The notes under the pieces are model-generated. The model did not search any database. It was not told the DNA's origin and saw only the letters and a program-made list of their open reading frames with translations. From an uncultured Acidimicrobiales bacterium (GTDB lineage Bacteria; Actinomycetota; Acidimicrobiia; Acidimicrobiales; Iamiaceae): 36,730 nucleotides of DNA. The position numbers and the translations under genes were made by a program. Below, piece after piece: positions 30,374 to 36,730 of the stretch. Position 1 is the first letter of the stretch, and each line of letters begins with the position of its first letter. The DNA is taken from assembly GCA_937926025.1 (NCBI GenBank), contig CALANQ010000508.1, positions 1 through 36,730 of the forward strand. The letters are read 5' to 3'.

Positions 30374-31144
30374 CTAGGCGACGTCGCGGCGGAGGGCGCG
30401 GGCGTAGCCGGCGGCCAAGGGGACCGCGACCCAGAAGAGGATCGAGACGGCGATCTGGGGGAGGTGGCCTCCCCAGTCGTTCTCCAGCACCCAGTTCCAG
30501 ACCGACATGTCGATCCAGTTCCGGACCAGCGTGGAGGCGGTGCCGACGACACCGAGCGACGCGGGCAGGGCGAAGGAGGCGGCGATGGCCGTCGCCGAGC
30601 TCTGCAGCAGCACGCCGAGCGCCACGCCGGCCAGGACGTTGAGCAGCACGAAGACCAGGTAGCCGGCCGCGATGCCGACGCCGACGTCCGCCTCCAGCGA
30701 CCGGCCCGACGCCGACGTCAGCCCGAGCGCGACGGCCGTGACCACGCCGCCGTAGACCGCGGCACCGCAGCCCAGCAGGAGCGAGACGGCGAGCTTGGCG
30801 TTCAGGACCCGGAGCCGCCGCGGCTCCTGGGTGAAGGTGGTGAAGGCGCTGCGCTGGCTCCACTCGCCGGCGAACAGCAGGATCGCCACCACCGGGAGGA
30901 GGATCGTGAGCCCGACGGCGACGATGCCGAGGTAGGTGGCCTGGGTCTGGTCGAAGCTCGTCGGGGCGAGGATCGGCGCGAGCACCAGGGCTGCGGACGA
31001 CAGGGCGACCAGGGCGAGCAGCCAGCGGGAGGCGCGGGTGTCGGTGGCCTTGGCCCACTCGACGCGGACGAGACGGGAGAACGGGATCGGTCCCGGCGCC
31101 GACGCGGCGCGCTCGTGGATGAGGGGAGCGAAGGAGGTGGTCAT
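30374..31144 (-). CDS. ABC-2-type transporter permease
   Basis: This 256-aa membrane protein has a cytoplasmic start (RLVRVEWAKATDTRASRW) and about six helices. Examples are LLALVALSSAALVLAPIL, YLGIVAVGLTILLPVVAILLFAGEW, LAVSLLLGCGAAVYGGVVTAVALG, GIAAGYLVFVLLNVLAGVALGVLL, ATAIAASFALPASLGVVG and IAVSILFWVAVPLAAGYA. The segment AGEWSQRSAFTTFTQEPRRLRVLNAKL is typical of ABC-2 permeases (GEW..gT..T.P.R...l..K). The substrate is unknown. Its ATG overlaps the ATPase stop (ATGA), so the two are made together. Divergent transcription from a NarL-type two-component system suggests regulation by it, for example in response to a membrane-active compound. Confidence 0.9.
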   Translation of the reverse strand: MTTSFAPLIHERAASAPGPIPFSRLVRVEWAKATDTRASRWLLALVALSSAALVLAPILAPTSFDQTQATYLGIVAVGLTILLPVVAILLFAGEWSQRSAFTTFTQEPRRLRVLNAKLAVSLLLGCGAAVYGGVVTAVALGLTSASGRSLEADVGVGIAAGYLVFVLLNVLAGVALGVLLQSSATAIAASFALPASLGVVGTASTLVRNWIDMSVWNWVLENDWGGHLPQIAVSILFWVAVPLAAGYARALRRDVA

Positions 31145-32055
31145 GCCGCCGCCTCCTCTGCGGCCGCCTTGGTCGAGGTCAACGAGAAGAAGAGCTGTTC
31201 CAGCTCGTTGGCGTCTGATGCCCGCAGCTCGGTGAGCAGCACCTGGTGGTCACGAGCGATGCCTGCCAGGACCTCGGGGGTGACCCGGCCCCCGGCGACG
31301 TCCACGGTGAGCGCGCCGTCCGGCCCGGCGTGGTGCTCGATCCCGGCGGCGCGCAGCGCCACGGCCAGGGCGGCCGGCTCGGGGCTGCGGACCAGGATGG
31401 TCGAGGTGGCCAGCAGGTCGTCGAGCCGGCCGGCGGCGACCACGGCGCCGTCGGCGATGACCACCAGGTGGTCGGCGGTGGCCTGCACCTCGTGCAGCAG
31501 GTGGCTCGACAGCAGCACGGTGCCGCCGTGGTCGGCGAAGCTTCGGAGGAGGGTCCGCATCCAGGCGATGCCGTCGGGGTCCAGCCCGTTCGCCGGCTCG
31601 TCGAGGATGAGGGCGACCGGCTCGCCCACGAGGGCCTGGGCGATGCCGAGGCGCTGGCGCATGCCGAGGGAGTAGGTCCCGACCCGCTTGTCCGCCGCAT
31701 CGGTCAGGCCGACCTGGTCCAGCAGGTGGTCGACCCGCGTGGTGGGCACCCCGGCGATCCGGGCGGCGATCTCGAGGGTGGCCCGACCGCTGCGCCCCGG
31801 GTGCATGGCCGACGCGTCGAGCAGGGTGCCGACGACCCGGATCGGGTTGGGCAGCTCCCCGAACGGGCGGCCGTCGATGGTCGCCCGACCGGCGTCGGGG
31901 CGCACCAGGCCGACCATCATCTTCAGCGTGGTGGACTTGCCGGCGCCGTTGGCCCCGAGGAACCCGGTGATGGTCCCCGGTTCGCAGTGCAGCGAGACGT
32001 CGCGCACGGCAGGCACGTCGCCGTAGCGCTTGGTGAGAGCGGTTGTGGTGATCAT
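31141..32055 (-). CDS. ABC transporter ATP-binding protein
   Basis: This 304-aa protein has Walker A GANGAGKST, the signature YSLGMRQRL, Walker B LILDEPANGLDPDG and the H-loop SSHLLHEV, the order expected for a DrrA-like exporter ATPase. The region after residue ~215 is a C-terminal extension (PAALAVALRAAGIEHHAGPDGALTVDV...LRASDANELEQLFFSLTS), the small domain seen in drug and lantibiotic exporters. It powers the permease encoded directly downstream. ATG 32055 gives the usual MITTTALTKRYGD start. It is divergent from the histidine kinase gene across a 162-bp region with direct repeats. Confidence 0.95.
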   Translation of the reverse strand: MITTTALTKRYGDVPAVRDVSLHCEPGTITGFLGANGAGKSTTLKMMVGLVRPDAGRATIDGRPFGELPNPIRVVGTLLDASAMHPGRSGRATLEIAARIAGVPTTRVDHLLDQVGLTDAADKRVGTYSLGMRQRLGIAQALVGEPVALILDEPANGLDPDGIAWMRTLLRSFADHGGTVLLSSHLLHEVQATADHLVVIADGAVVAAGRLDDLLATSTILVRSPEPAALAVALRAAGIEHHAGPDGALTVDVAGGRVTPEVLAGIARDHQVLLTELRASDANELEQLFFSLTSTKAAAEEAAA

Positions 32056-32147
32056 GGGCTCAGCGTGCGCCCGCTGGACCCCCCGCCGCATCGGAGAGAC
32101 GGCCACGATCCGATGACCGAAGGGTGGCGGACCACCGCGGCACGCGT

Positions 32148-32183
32148 CGACCTTCGTCGATCCCGGAACCGACCTTCGTCGAT
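32148..32183. repeat. 14-bp direct repeat in ABC/two-component divergent promoter region
   Basis: CGACCTTCGTCGAT occurs twice (32148-32161 and 32170-32183), offset by 22 bp, two turns of the helix. A partial inverted copy (GACCGAAGG) is at 32115-32123. This is the arrangement expected of tandem binding sites for a NarL-type regulator such as the one encoded at 33.4 kb. The second copy lies 35 bp before the kinase ATG. Confidence 0.7.
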
Positions 32184-32217
32184 GTCGCCCGGACCCGCCG
32201 AGCCGTACGCTCGACCC

Positions 32218-33447
32218 ATGTCCTGGCTGCGGGAGTTGTGGGACCAGACCTCGCCGACGGCGATGGCAGCACCGGGCGACAGCGACCATCCGGGCCCGGT
32301 GGCGCCTCGCACGGCGCGCGACTGGGCGGTCGACCTCGCTGCGTTCGTGGTCGCCGCCGGGCTGGGCACGTTCATCCTGCGCTTCACCGTCGACGACGCC
32401 ACCAACCACATGACGTCGGGCCAGGTCGCCACCGACGCCGCGCTCGGCCTCGTGTGCTGCACGGCGCTGTGGTGGCGGCGGCGCTGGCCGCTCGGTGTGG
32501 CGCTGCTCTGCGTCGGCCTGGGCGCGATCTCCACCTTCGGCACGGTCGCCGGCCTGATCGCCCTCTCGTCGCTGGCGGTGCACCGCCCGGCCCGGCCGGC
32601 CGTGCTCGTCGCCGTGCTGTTCGTGCCGTCCGCGGTGGTCTGCTCGATCTGGCTCGGGCGGCCCGACACGTGGACGGTGCTGCTGCCGACGCTGGCGCTG
32701 GGCGCCGCCGCCGTGGCGTGGGGCATGTTCATCCGAGCGCGCCGCCAGCTCCTCGCCACGCTGCGCGATCGCGCCCAGCGGGCCGAGGCCGAGCAGGCCG
32801 CCCGCGCCGAACGGGCGCGCCTGGCCGAGCGGACGCGGATCGCACGGGAGATGCACGACGTGCTGGCCCACCGGATCTCGCTGGTGGCGCTGCACGCCGG
32901 GGCCCTGGAGGTGGCCACCGACCTGCCGCCGGCCCAGGTGCAGGAGAGCGCGGCGCTGCTGCGGTCCACGGCCCATCAGGCCCTCGAGGAGCTGCGGGAT
33001 GTGATCGGCGTACTGCGGGAGGAGCCCGGGAGGGAGGAGCCGTCGACGGTGCCGCAGCCGACGCTGGCCGACATCCCCCGCCTGGTGGAGGAGACGCGCC
33101 GCTCCGGAGCGAAGATCGACTTCGAGATGGAGGTGGAGGGGGCGGCCGCCGCTCCCGGACCGCTCGGCCGCGACGCCTACCGCATCGTGCAGGAGGCGCT
33201 GACCAACATCGGCAAGCACGCACGCGGCACGCTGGCCCAGGTGCGGGTGGACGGGGCACCGAGCCGCGGTCTGCACGTCTGCGTCCGGAACCCGCCCGCT
33301 GTCGGCAGCCAGGACCGCCCCGCGCCGCCCGGGTCCGGCACGGGCCTCCTCGGTCTCCAGGAGCGGGTCACGCTGGCCAACGGCGTCCTGGTGCACGGCC
33401 GGGAGGCCTCCGGTGACTTCGTGGTCGAGGCCGACCTGCCGTGGTGA
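32218..33447 (+). CDS. Sensor histidine kinase (NarL-type, HisKA_3)
   Basis: This 409-aa protein has four or five membrane helices in residues ~38-172 with almost no external domain. It then has a coiled linker (RRQLLATLRDRAQRAEAEQAARAERARLAERTRI) and the HisKA_3 box ARE-MHDVLAHRISLVALHAGALE with His213 as the phosphorylation site. A short HATPase domain follows (YRIVQEALTNIGKHA; GTGLLGLQERVTLANG). Such intramembrane-sensing kinases often detect membrane stress or antibiotics and control an adjacent ABC exporter. The ATG at 32218 ends the non-coding repeat region. The stop overlaps the response regulator start by four bases. Confidence 0.95.
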   Translation: MSWLRELWDQTSPTAMAAPGDSDHPGPVAPRTARDWAVDLAAFVVAAGLGTFILRFTVDDATNHMTSGQVATDAALGLVCCTALWWRRRWPLGVALLCVGLGAISTFGTVAGLIALSSLAVHRPARPAVLVAVLFVPSAVVCSIWLGRPDTWTVLLPTLALGAAAVAWGMFIRARRQLLATLRDRAQRAEAEQAARAERARLAERTRIAREMHDVLAHRISLVALHAGALEVATDLPPAQVQESAALLRSTAHQALEELRDVIGVLREEPGREEPSTVPQPTLADIPRLVEETRRSGAKIDFEMEVEGAAAAPGPLGRDAYRIVQEALTNIGKHARGTLAQVRVDGAPSRGLHVCVRNPPAVGSQDRPAPPGSGTGLLGLQERVTLANGVLVHGREASGDFVVEADLPW

Positions 33448-34094
33448 CCCGCGTGCTGCTCGTCGACGACGACCCGCTGGTGCGGGCCGGCCTCCAGATC
33501 ATCCTGTCGTCGTCGGACGAGGTCGAGGTGGTGGGCGAGGCGGCCGACGGGGCCGAGGTCGTCGCCGCGGTCCAGTCGCACCGGCCTGACGTGGTGCTGA
33601 TGGACATCCGGATGCCGGTGGTCGACGGCATCGCGGCCACGACGGCGGTCCGCCGCCTGGCCGACCCACCCCACGTGATCGTCCTGACCACGTTCCAGGC
33701 GGACGAGCACGTGATGAGCGCGCTGCGCGCCGGGGCCGACGGGTTCCTCCTGAAGGACACCCCGCCGGCGGAGATCATCAACGCGGTGCGCCTGGTGGCG
33801 GCGGGCGAGGCGATGCTGTCGCCGTCGGTCACCCGCACCCTCCTCGCCCACCTCGGCGACGACGAGGCGGCGGAGCGGCGGCGGACCGCAGCGGAACGGC
33901 TGAGCGCCCTGACCGACCGGGAGCGCGAGGTCGCCGACGCGGTGGGATCGGGAGCCTCCAACGCCGAGATCGCCGCCTCCCTGTTCATGAGCGCGCCCAC
34001 CGTGAAGGCCCACGTCTCCCGCCTCCTCACCAAGCTCGCCGTCGCCAACCGGGTGCACATCGCGATCCTCGTCCACGACGCCCGAGGCTCCTGA
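33444..34094 (+). CDS. NarL/LuxR-type response regulator
   Basis: This 216-aa protein has an N-terminal receiver domain with acidic pocket DDD (8-10), Asp54 in VLMDIRMPVVDG, Thr82-83 and Lys104 in GFLLKDTPP. A short linker leads to a C-terminal LuxR-type helix-turn-helix (LTDREREVADAVGSGASNAEIAASLFMSAPTVKAHVSRLLTKLAVANRVHIAILVHDA). It is phosphorylated by the kinase whose gene overlaps its start (GTGA). The likely targets are the divergent ABC exporter and its own operon, through the 22-bp-spaced direct repeats at 32148-32183. GTG 33444 is chosen because it overlaps the kinase stop. GTG 33441 is also possible. Confidence 0.96.
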   Translation: MTRVLLVDDDPLVRAGLQIILSSSDEVEVVGEAADGAEVVAAVQSHRPDVVLMDIRMPVVDGIAATTAVRRLADPPHVIVLTTFQADEHVMSALRAGADGFLLKDTPPAEIINAVRLVAAGEAMLSPSVTRTLLAHLGDDEAAERRRTAAERLSALTDREREVADAVGSGASNAEIAASLFMSAPTVKAHVSRLLTKLAVANRVHIAILVHDARGS

Positions 34095-34134
34095 CCGCTC
34101 AGTCGCGGCGTCCCGGTGCCGACGGGACCGTCGC

Positions 34135-35055
34135 ATGCGCGAGGGAGAGGTGGTCGGGCCCGATGGCCCCGGGGCGGCGTCGTCCGCGGGCGAGGAGCCG
34201 GGTTCCGGCGCGACCCGCGAGCGGCTGGGGCGGTTCCTGGACCACCCGCTCACCGGGTACGTGCCGTGGGTGGCCCTCTACGTGCTGGAGGGGCCGGGAC
34301 GCACCACGTCGGCGTGCGCGATCGCGCTGGCGATGTCGTGCACCGGCCTCGTCCTGGTGAAGCTGCGCGGCACGGAGGTGCGGCTGCTGTCGTGCGTCGA
34401 CATCTTCGCCTTCACCGGGTTCCTGATCGGGTCGCTCGTGGCCGCCCCGAGCACCGTGTCCTGGTTCGAGGACTGGTTCAGCACCGCGGGCAACCTGTTC
34501 CTCTTCGCGGTGGTGACCGTGACGCTGGTGATCCGCAAGCCCTTCACGCTCCCCTACGCCAAGGAGCAGACCGAGCCCGAGTTCTGGGACTCGCCCGCGT
34601 TCGTGCGGGTGAACGACGTGGTGACGGCGATGTGGGCGCTGGCGTTCCTGGTAGGAGCGGTGGCCGGGCTGATCGGCACGCTCGCCTTGGGCTACGACGA
34701 CAACATCTGGACGGGGTGGCTGGTGCAGATCGTGGCGGTGATGGTCGCGGTGGCGTTCACCGCCTGGTACGGCCCGCGCACCATGGCGGCGACGCGGGAG
34801 GCAGCGGGCCGCCCCACCGATCCGCCGGCACCGGTATGGGAGTTCTGGGCCATCGTGGCGACCTACCTGGTCCCGATCGGCGTCGTGTCGCTGGTGTTCG
34901 ACGGCGGCCCGGCGTGGCTCGGGATCGCCATGGTGTGCGGCGGCCTCATCTCGGCCACCGTGTTCCGGGCGCGGGCGAAGGCGCAGCCCCCCCCGGCACC
35001 GACCGCCGGTCAGATCGCCGCCGGCACCGAGACCTCCATGGCCAGGTTGCGGTAG
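34135..35055 (+). CDS. Polytopic membrane protein, function unknown
   Basis: This 306-aa protein has a ~35-residue hydrophilic N terminus and about seven predicted helices (VPWVALYVLEG..., ACAIALAMSCTGLVLVKL, DIFAFTGFLIGSLVAA, GNLFLFAVVTVTLVI, VVTAMWALAFLVGAVAGLIGTLAL, IVAVMVAVAFTAWYG, FWAIVATYLVPIGVVSLVFDGG, LGIAMVCGGLISATVF). A central motif RKPFTLPYAKEQTEPEFWDSPAFVRVNDVVTAMWALAFL resembles actinobacterial membrane proteins with PFT..YA.E......W..P.F...N...T..W. The family has no known function. A 6-bp hairpin (34110-34128) precedes the ATG, and no Shine-Dalgarno sequence is visible. The 3' end overlaps the convergent winged-helix gene by 46 bp. Confidence 0.75.
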   Translation: MREGEVVGPDGPGAASSAGEEPGSGATRERLGRFLDHPLTGYVPWVALYVLEGPGRTTSACAIALAMSCTGLVLVKLRGTEVRLLSCVDIFAFTGFLIGSLVAAPSTVSWFEDWFSTAGNLFLFAVVTVTLVIRKPFTLPYAKEQTEPEFWDSPAFVRVNDVVTAMWALAFLVGAVAGLIGTLALGYDDNIWTGWLVQIVAVMVAVAFTAWYGPRTMAATREAAGRPTDPPAPVWEFWAIVATYLVPIGVVSLVFDGGPAWLGIAMVCGGLISATVFRARAKAQPPPAPTAGQIAAGTETSMARLR

Positions 35056-35360
35056 GCGAACCGGACGGTGGCACCCACCGCGGTGAAGGCGGCGGCCACC
35101 CGGCGCATCAGCGAGGTGACGGCGGCCTCCTCGGTGCTGCCGCCGGCGGCGGCGTAGACCTCGGTGATCTCGTCGCGGTCGACGGGTCGGCCCAGGTTGT
35201 CGAGCAGGTGCTCCACGACCGGCGTCTGCAGGTCGGTCACCACCGCCCACTGGTCGCCGAACCAGAGGAGGCGGTCGTCGTCGAGGATCGGTCGTTCGTA
35301 GCGTTCCTCGGTCAGCTTGTGGATCCCGAAGATCCGCCGGGGGGCGGGGCGGGCGGTCAT
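35010..35360 (-). CDS. Winged-helix (OmpR C-terminal-like) DNA-binding protein
   Basis: This 116-aa protein has a short N terminus (RRIFGIHKLTEERYERPILDDDRLLWFGDQW). It then has AVVTDLQTPVVEHLLDNLGRPVDRDEITEVYAAAGGSTEEAAVTSLMRRVAAAFTAVGATVRFAYRNLAMEV, which follows the OmpR-type winged helix (LT..E..LL..L....G..V.R..I...........V...I.RLR..L...G..I......GY). There is no receiver domain. It lies 75 bp after the amtB stop on the same strand, so it may be co-transcribed and could sense or report nitrogen status. This is inferred from position only. GAGGAG about 7 nt before ATG 35360 supports that start. Confidence 0.75.
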   Translation of the reverse strand: MTARPAPRRIFGIHKLTEERYERPILDDDRLLWFGDQWAVVTDLQTPVVEHLLDNLGRPVDRDEITEVYAAAGGSTEEAAVTSLMRRVAAAFTAVGATVRFAYRNLAMEVSVPAAI

Positions 35361-35391
35361 CACGTGCTCCTCGAAGGGGAGGGGTCGGGGG

Positions 35392-35418
35392 TCCCGGCGC
35401 CGGCAGGCGGCGCCGGGA
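35392..35418 (-). terminator. Hairpin between amtB and winged-helix gene
   Basis: TCCCGGCGCC (35392-35401) and GGCGCCGGGA (35409-35418) form a perfect 10-bp stem with a 7-nt loop. There is no T-tract on the minus strand, so it may act as a partial terminator or mRNA stabiliser and lower expression of the downstream gene relative to amtB. Confidence 0.55.
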
Positions 35419-35435
35419 TCCCGGACGGATGGGTG

Positions 35436-36730
35436 TCAGTCGGCCATGGCGGCCGGCGGCGTGTCGACCGGGTAGTTCGGCGCCCAGGTGCCGAAGCCCT
35501 CGCCGTAGCCGTGGTGGCCGTGCTCGAGGTGATCGAGGCCGGTGAGCTCCTCTTCCTCGCTCACCCGCAGGCCGACGGTCTTCTTGATGAACAAGAAGGT
35601 GAGGTAGGCGGTGACGGTGGTCCACAGGGCGATGGCGAGGACGCCGATCACCTGGGTGATCAGCTGGTCGGCACCGCCGCCGTAGAGCAGACCCTGGCTC
35701 CAGAAGCCCTCGACGTCGTCGCGGGCGAAGAGGCCGACGGCGATGGTGCCGAAGGCACCGCACACGCCGTGGACGCCGATGGCGCCGACCGGATCGTCCA
35801 CCTTCAAGACCTTCTCGATGAACTCGCAGGCCACGACGACCAGCACGCCCGAGATGGCACCGATGATGAGGGCGCCCTGCACGGTGACAGCCGACGCACC
35901 GGCGGTGATGCCGACCAGGCCGGCGAGCAGGCCGTTGCCGGTCATGGACACGTCGGGTTTGCCGGAGCGGATCCACACGGTGGCCATGGCGAACAGGGCG
36001 CCGGTGGCAGCGGCCATGGTGGTGGTCACGGCGATGCCGCCGATCGCGCCGTCCGCCGCCAGCTCCGAGCCGGGGTTGAAGCCGTACCAGCCCACGAGGA
36101 GGATGAAGCAGCCGAGGATGGCGTAGGGCACGTTGTGTCCCGGCATGGGGTTGGCGGTGCCGTCGGCGTTGTACTTGCCGATGCGGGGGCCGAGGGCCTT
36201 GGCGCCCCAGAAGGCGGTGATGCCGCCGAGCATGTGCACGATGCTGGAACCGGCGAAGTCGTAGTACGGCACCGGGAGCGGGCCCGAGCCCTGGAACAGC
36301 CAGCCGCCGCCCCACTGCCAGCGGACCACCACCGGGTAGATGATCAGGCTGATGATGAAGCTGTAGAGCAGGTACGACTTGAACTTGGTCCGCTCGGCCA
36401 TGGCCCCGGACACGATGGTCGCCGCCGTTGCTGCGAACGCCACCTGGAAGGTGAAGAACACCGGGACCGTGAGGGTGCCGTAGGTGAAGGCCCCATCGCC
36501 GAGGAAGAAGCCGTCGGCACCGAAGAACGCACCGAATCCGCTCGTCGAACCGCCGTAGGCGATGGCGAAGCCGACGGCGAGGAACGCCACGGCGCCGGCG
36601 CAGAAGTCGATGAGGTTCTTCATCATGATGTTCGCCACGTTCTTGGCGCCGGTGAGCCCGGCCTCCACGAGGGCGAAGCCGGCCTGCATGAAGATCACCA
36701 GGACGGCGCACAGCAGGATGAAGACGTTGT
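35436..36730 (-). CDS. amtB: Ammonium transporter AmtB (N terminus outside window)
   Basis: The frame is open to the right edge and lacks the normal N-terminal first helix and part of the second. About 431 residues are present. Family signatures are VIFMQAGFALVEAGLTGAKNVANI, MAERTKFKSYLLYSFIISLIIYPVVVRWQWGGGWL, YYDFAGSSIVHMLGGI (Asp and first pore His), YAILGCFILLVGWYGFNPGS and IGVHGVCGAFGTIAVGLFA (second pore His). The protein forms trimers in the cell membrane and conducts ammonium. The cytoplasmic C terminus is long and contains a His/Gly-rich GHHGYGEGFG stretch, not the usual short GlnK-binding tail. No glnK follows in this window. A winged-helix gene does, after a hairpin. Confidence 0.96.
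   Translation of the reverse strand, partial: NVFILLCAVLVIFMQAGFALVEAGLTGAKNVANIMMKNLIDFCAGAVAFLAVGFAIAYGGSTSGFGAFFGADGFFLGDGAFTYGTLTVPVFFTFQVAFAATAATIVSGAMAERTKFKSYLLYSFIISLIIYPVVVRWQWGGGWLFQGSGPLPVPYYDFAGSSIVHMLGGITAFWGAKALGPRIGKYNADGTANPMPGHNVPYAILGCFILLVGWYGFNPGSELAADGAIGGIAVTTTMAAATGALFAMATVWIRSGKPDVSMTGNGLLAGLVGITAGASAVTVQGALIIGAISGVLVVVACEFIEKVLKVDDPVGAIGVHGVCGAFGTIAVGLFARDDVEGFWSQGLLYGGGADQLITQVIGVLAIALWTTVTAYLTFLFIKKTVGLRVSEEEELTGLDHLEHGHHGYGEGFGTWAPNYPVDTPPAAMAD

Overview
The window comes from a very GC-rich genome. A WhiB regulator beside a pair of ArsA/GET3-like ATPases, frequent GTG starts, GTGA/ATGA stop-start overlaps and an Mrp protein without a CxxC motif all point to Actinomycetota. 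Acidimicrobiia (Iamia/Ilumatobacter-like) is my best guess, but it is only a guess because no rRNA or marker phylogeny is possible here. No phage, transposase, CRISPR array or plasmid function is visible. Both ends cut through genes: mrp on the left and an ammonium transporter on the right.

Layout. 1-3.7 kb: end of mrp, a perfect 23-bp inverted repeat, a DUF779 gene, a small lipoprotein, a strong hairpin terminator and an aldehyde dehydrogenase. 3.8-6.7 kb: a decayed ECF-sigma/kelch remnant facing away from an intact ECF sigma factor and its membrane-anchored partner, whose C terminus resembles an I78 inhibitor. 6.7-9.8 kb: a tightly coupled minus-strand run SRPBCC - ArsR - FxsA - NUDIX - metallo-beta-lactamase-fold hydrolase. 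9.9-16.2 kb: a minus-strand cluster with an HPr-kinase-like protein, a nucleotidyltransferase, a PqqD domain fused to a Tat-like anchor and an NHL propeller, a multi-pass polymerase-like membrane protein, and a Wzz/BY-kinase. 16.2-17 kb: a solo clpP, divergent from that cluster.

17-23.7 kb: a second ECF sigma/kelch anti-sigma pair, an orphan N6-adenine methylase, a lipoprotein, a DEAD-box helicase and a small coiled-coil protein. 23.7-28.5 kb: whiB, an NfeD-like protein, two ArsA-like ATPases (the second frameshifted) and a VOC-DinB fusion. 28.5-30.3 kb: a STAS antagonist, a receiver-only protein, tRNA-Pro(CGG), a gene-free stretch with hairpins and a tRNA-3'-like scrap, and a small hypothetical gene. 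30.4-34.1 kb: an ABC exporter divergent from a NarL-type two-component system. 34.1-36.7 kb: a membrane protein, a lone winged-helix protein and amtB.

The most interesting region is 9.9-17 kb. A PqqD domain (the fold of RiPP recognition elements), an HPr-kinase-like enzyme and an NTP_transf_5-type nucleotidyltransferase form the same trio seen in some peptide-modification loci, but here they sit with polysaccharide polymerase and chain-length genes, and the PqqD domain is physically tied to an exported propeller. Next to it, clpP has a promoter flanked by two 16-bp GCAA/TTGC palindromes. One matches, at 14 of 16 positions, a palindrome upstream of the SRPBCC-ArsR operon 6.5 kb away, which suggests a small regulon linking this ArsR protein to a protease.
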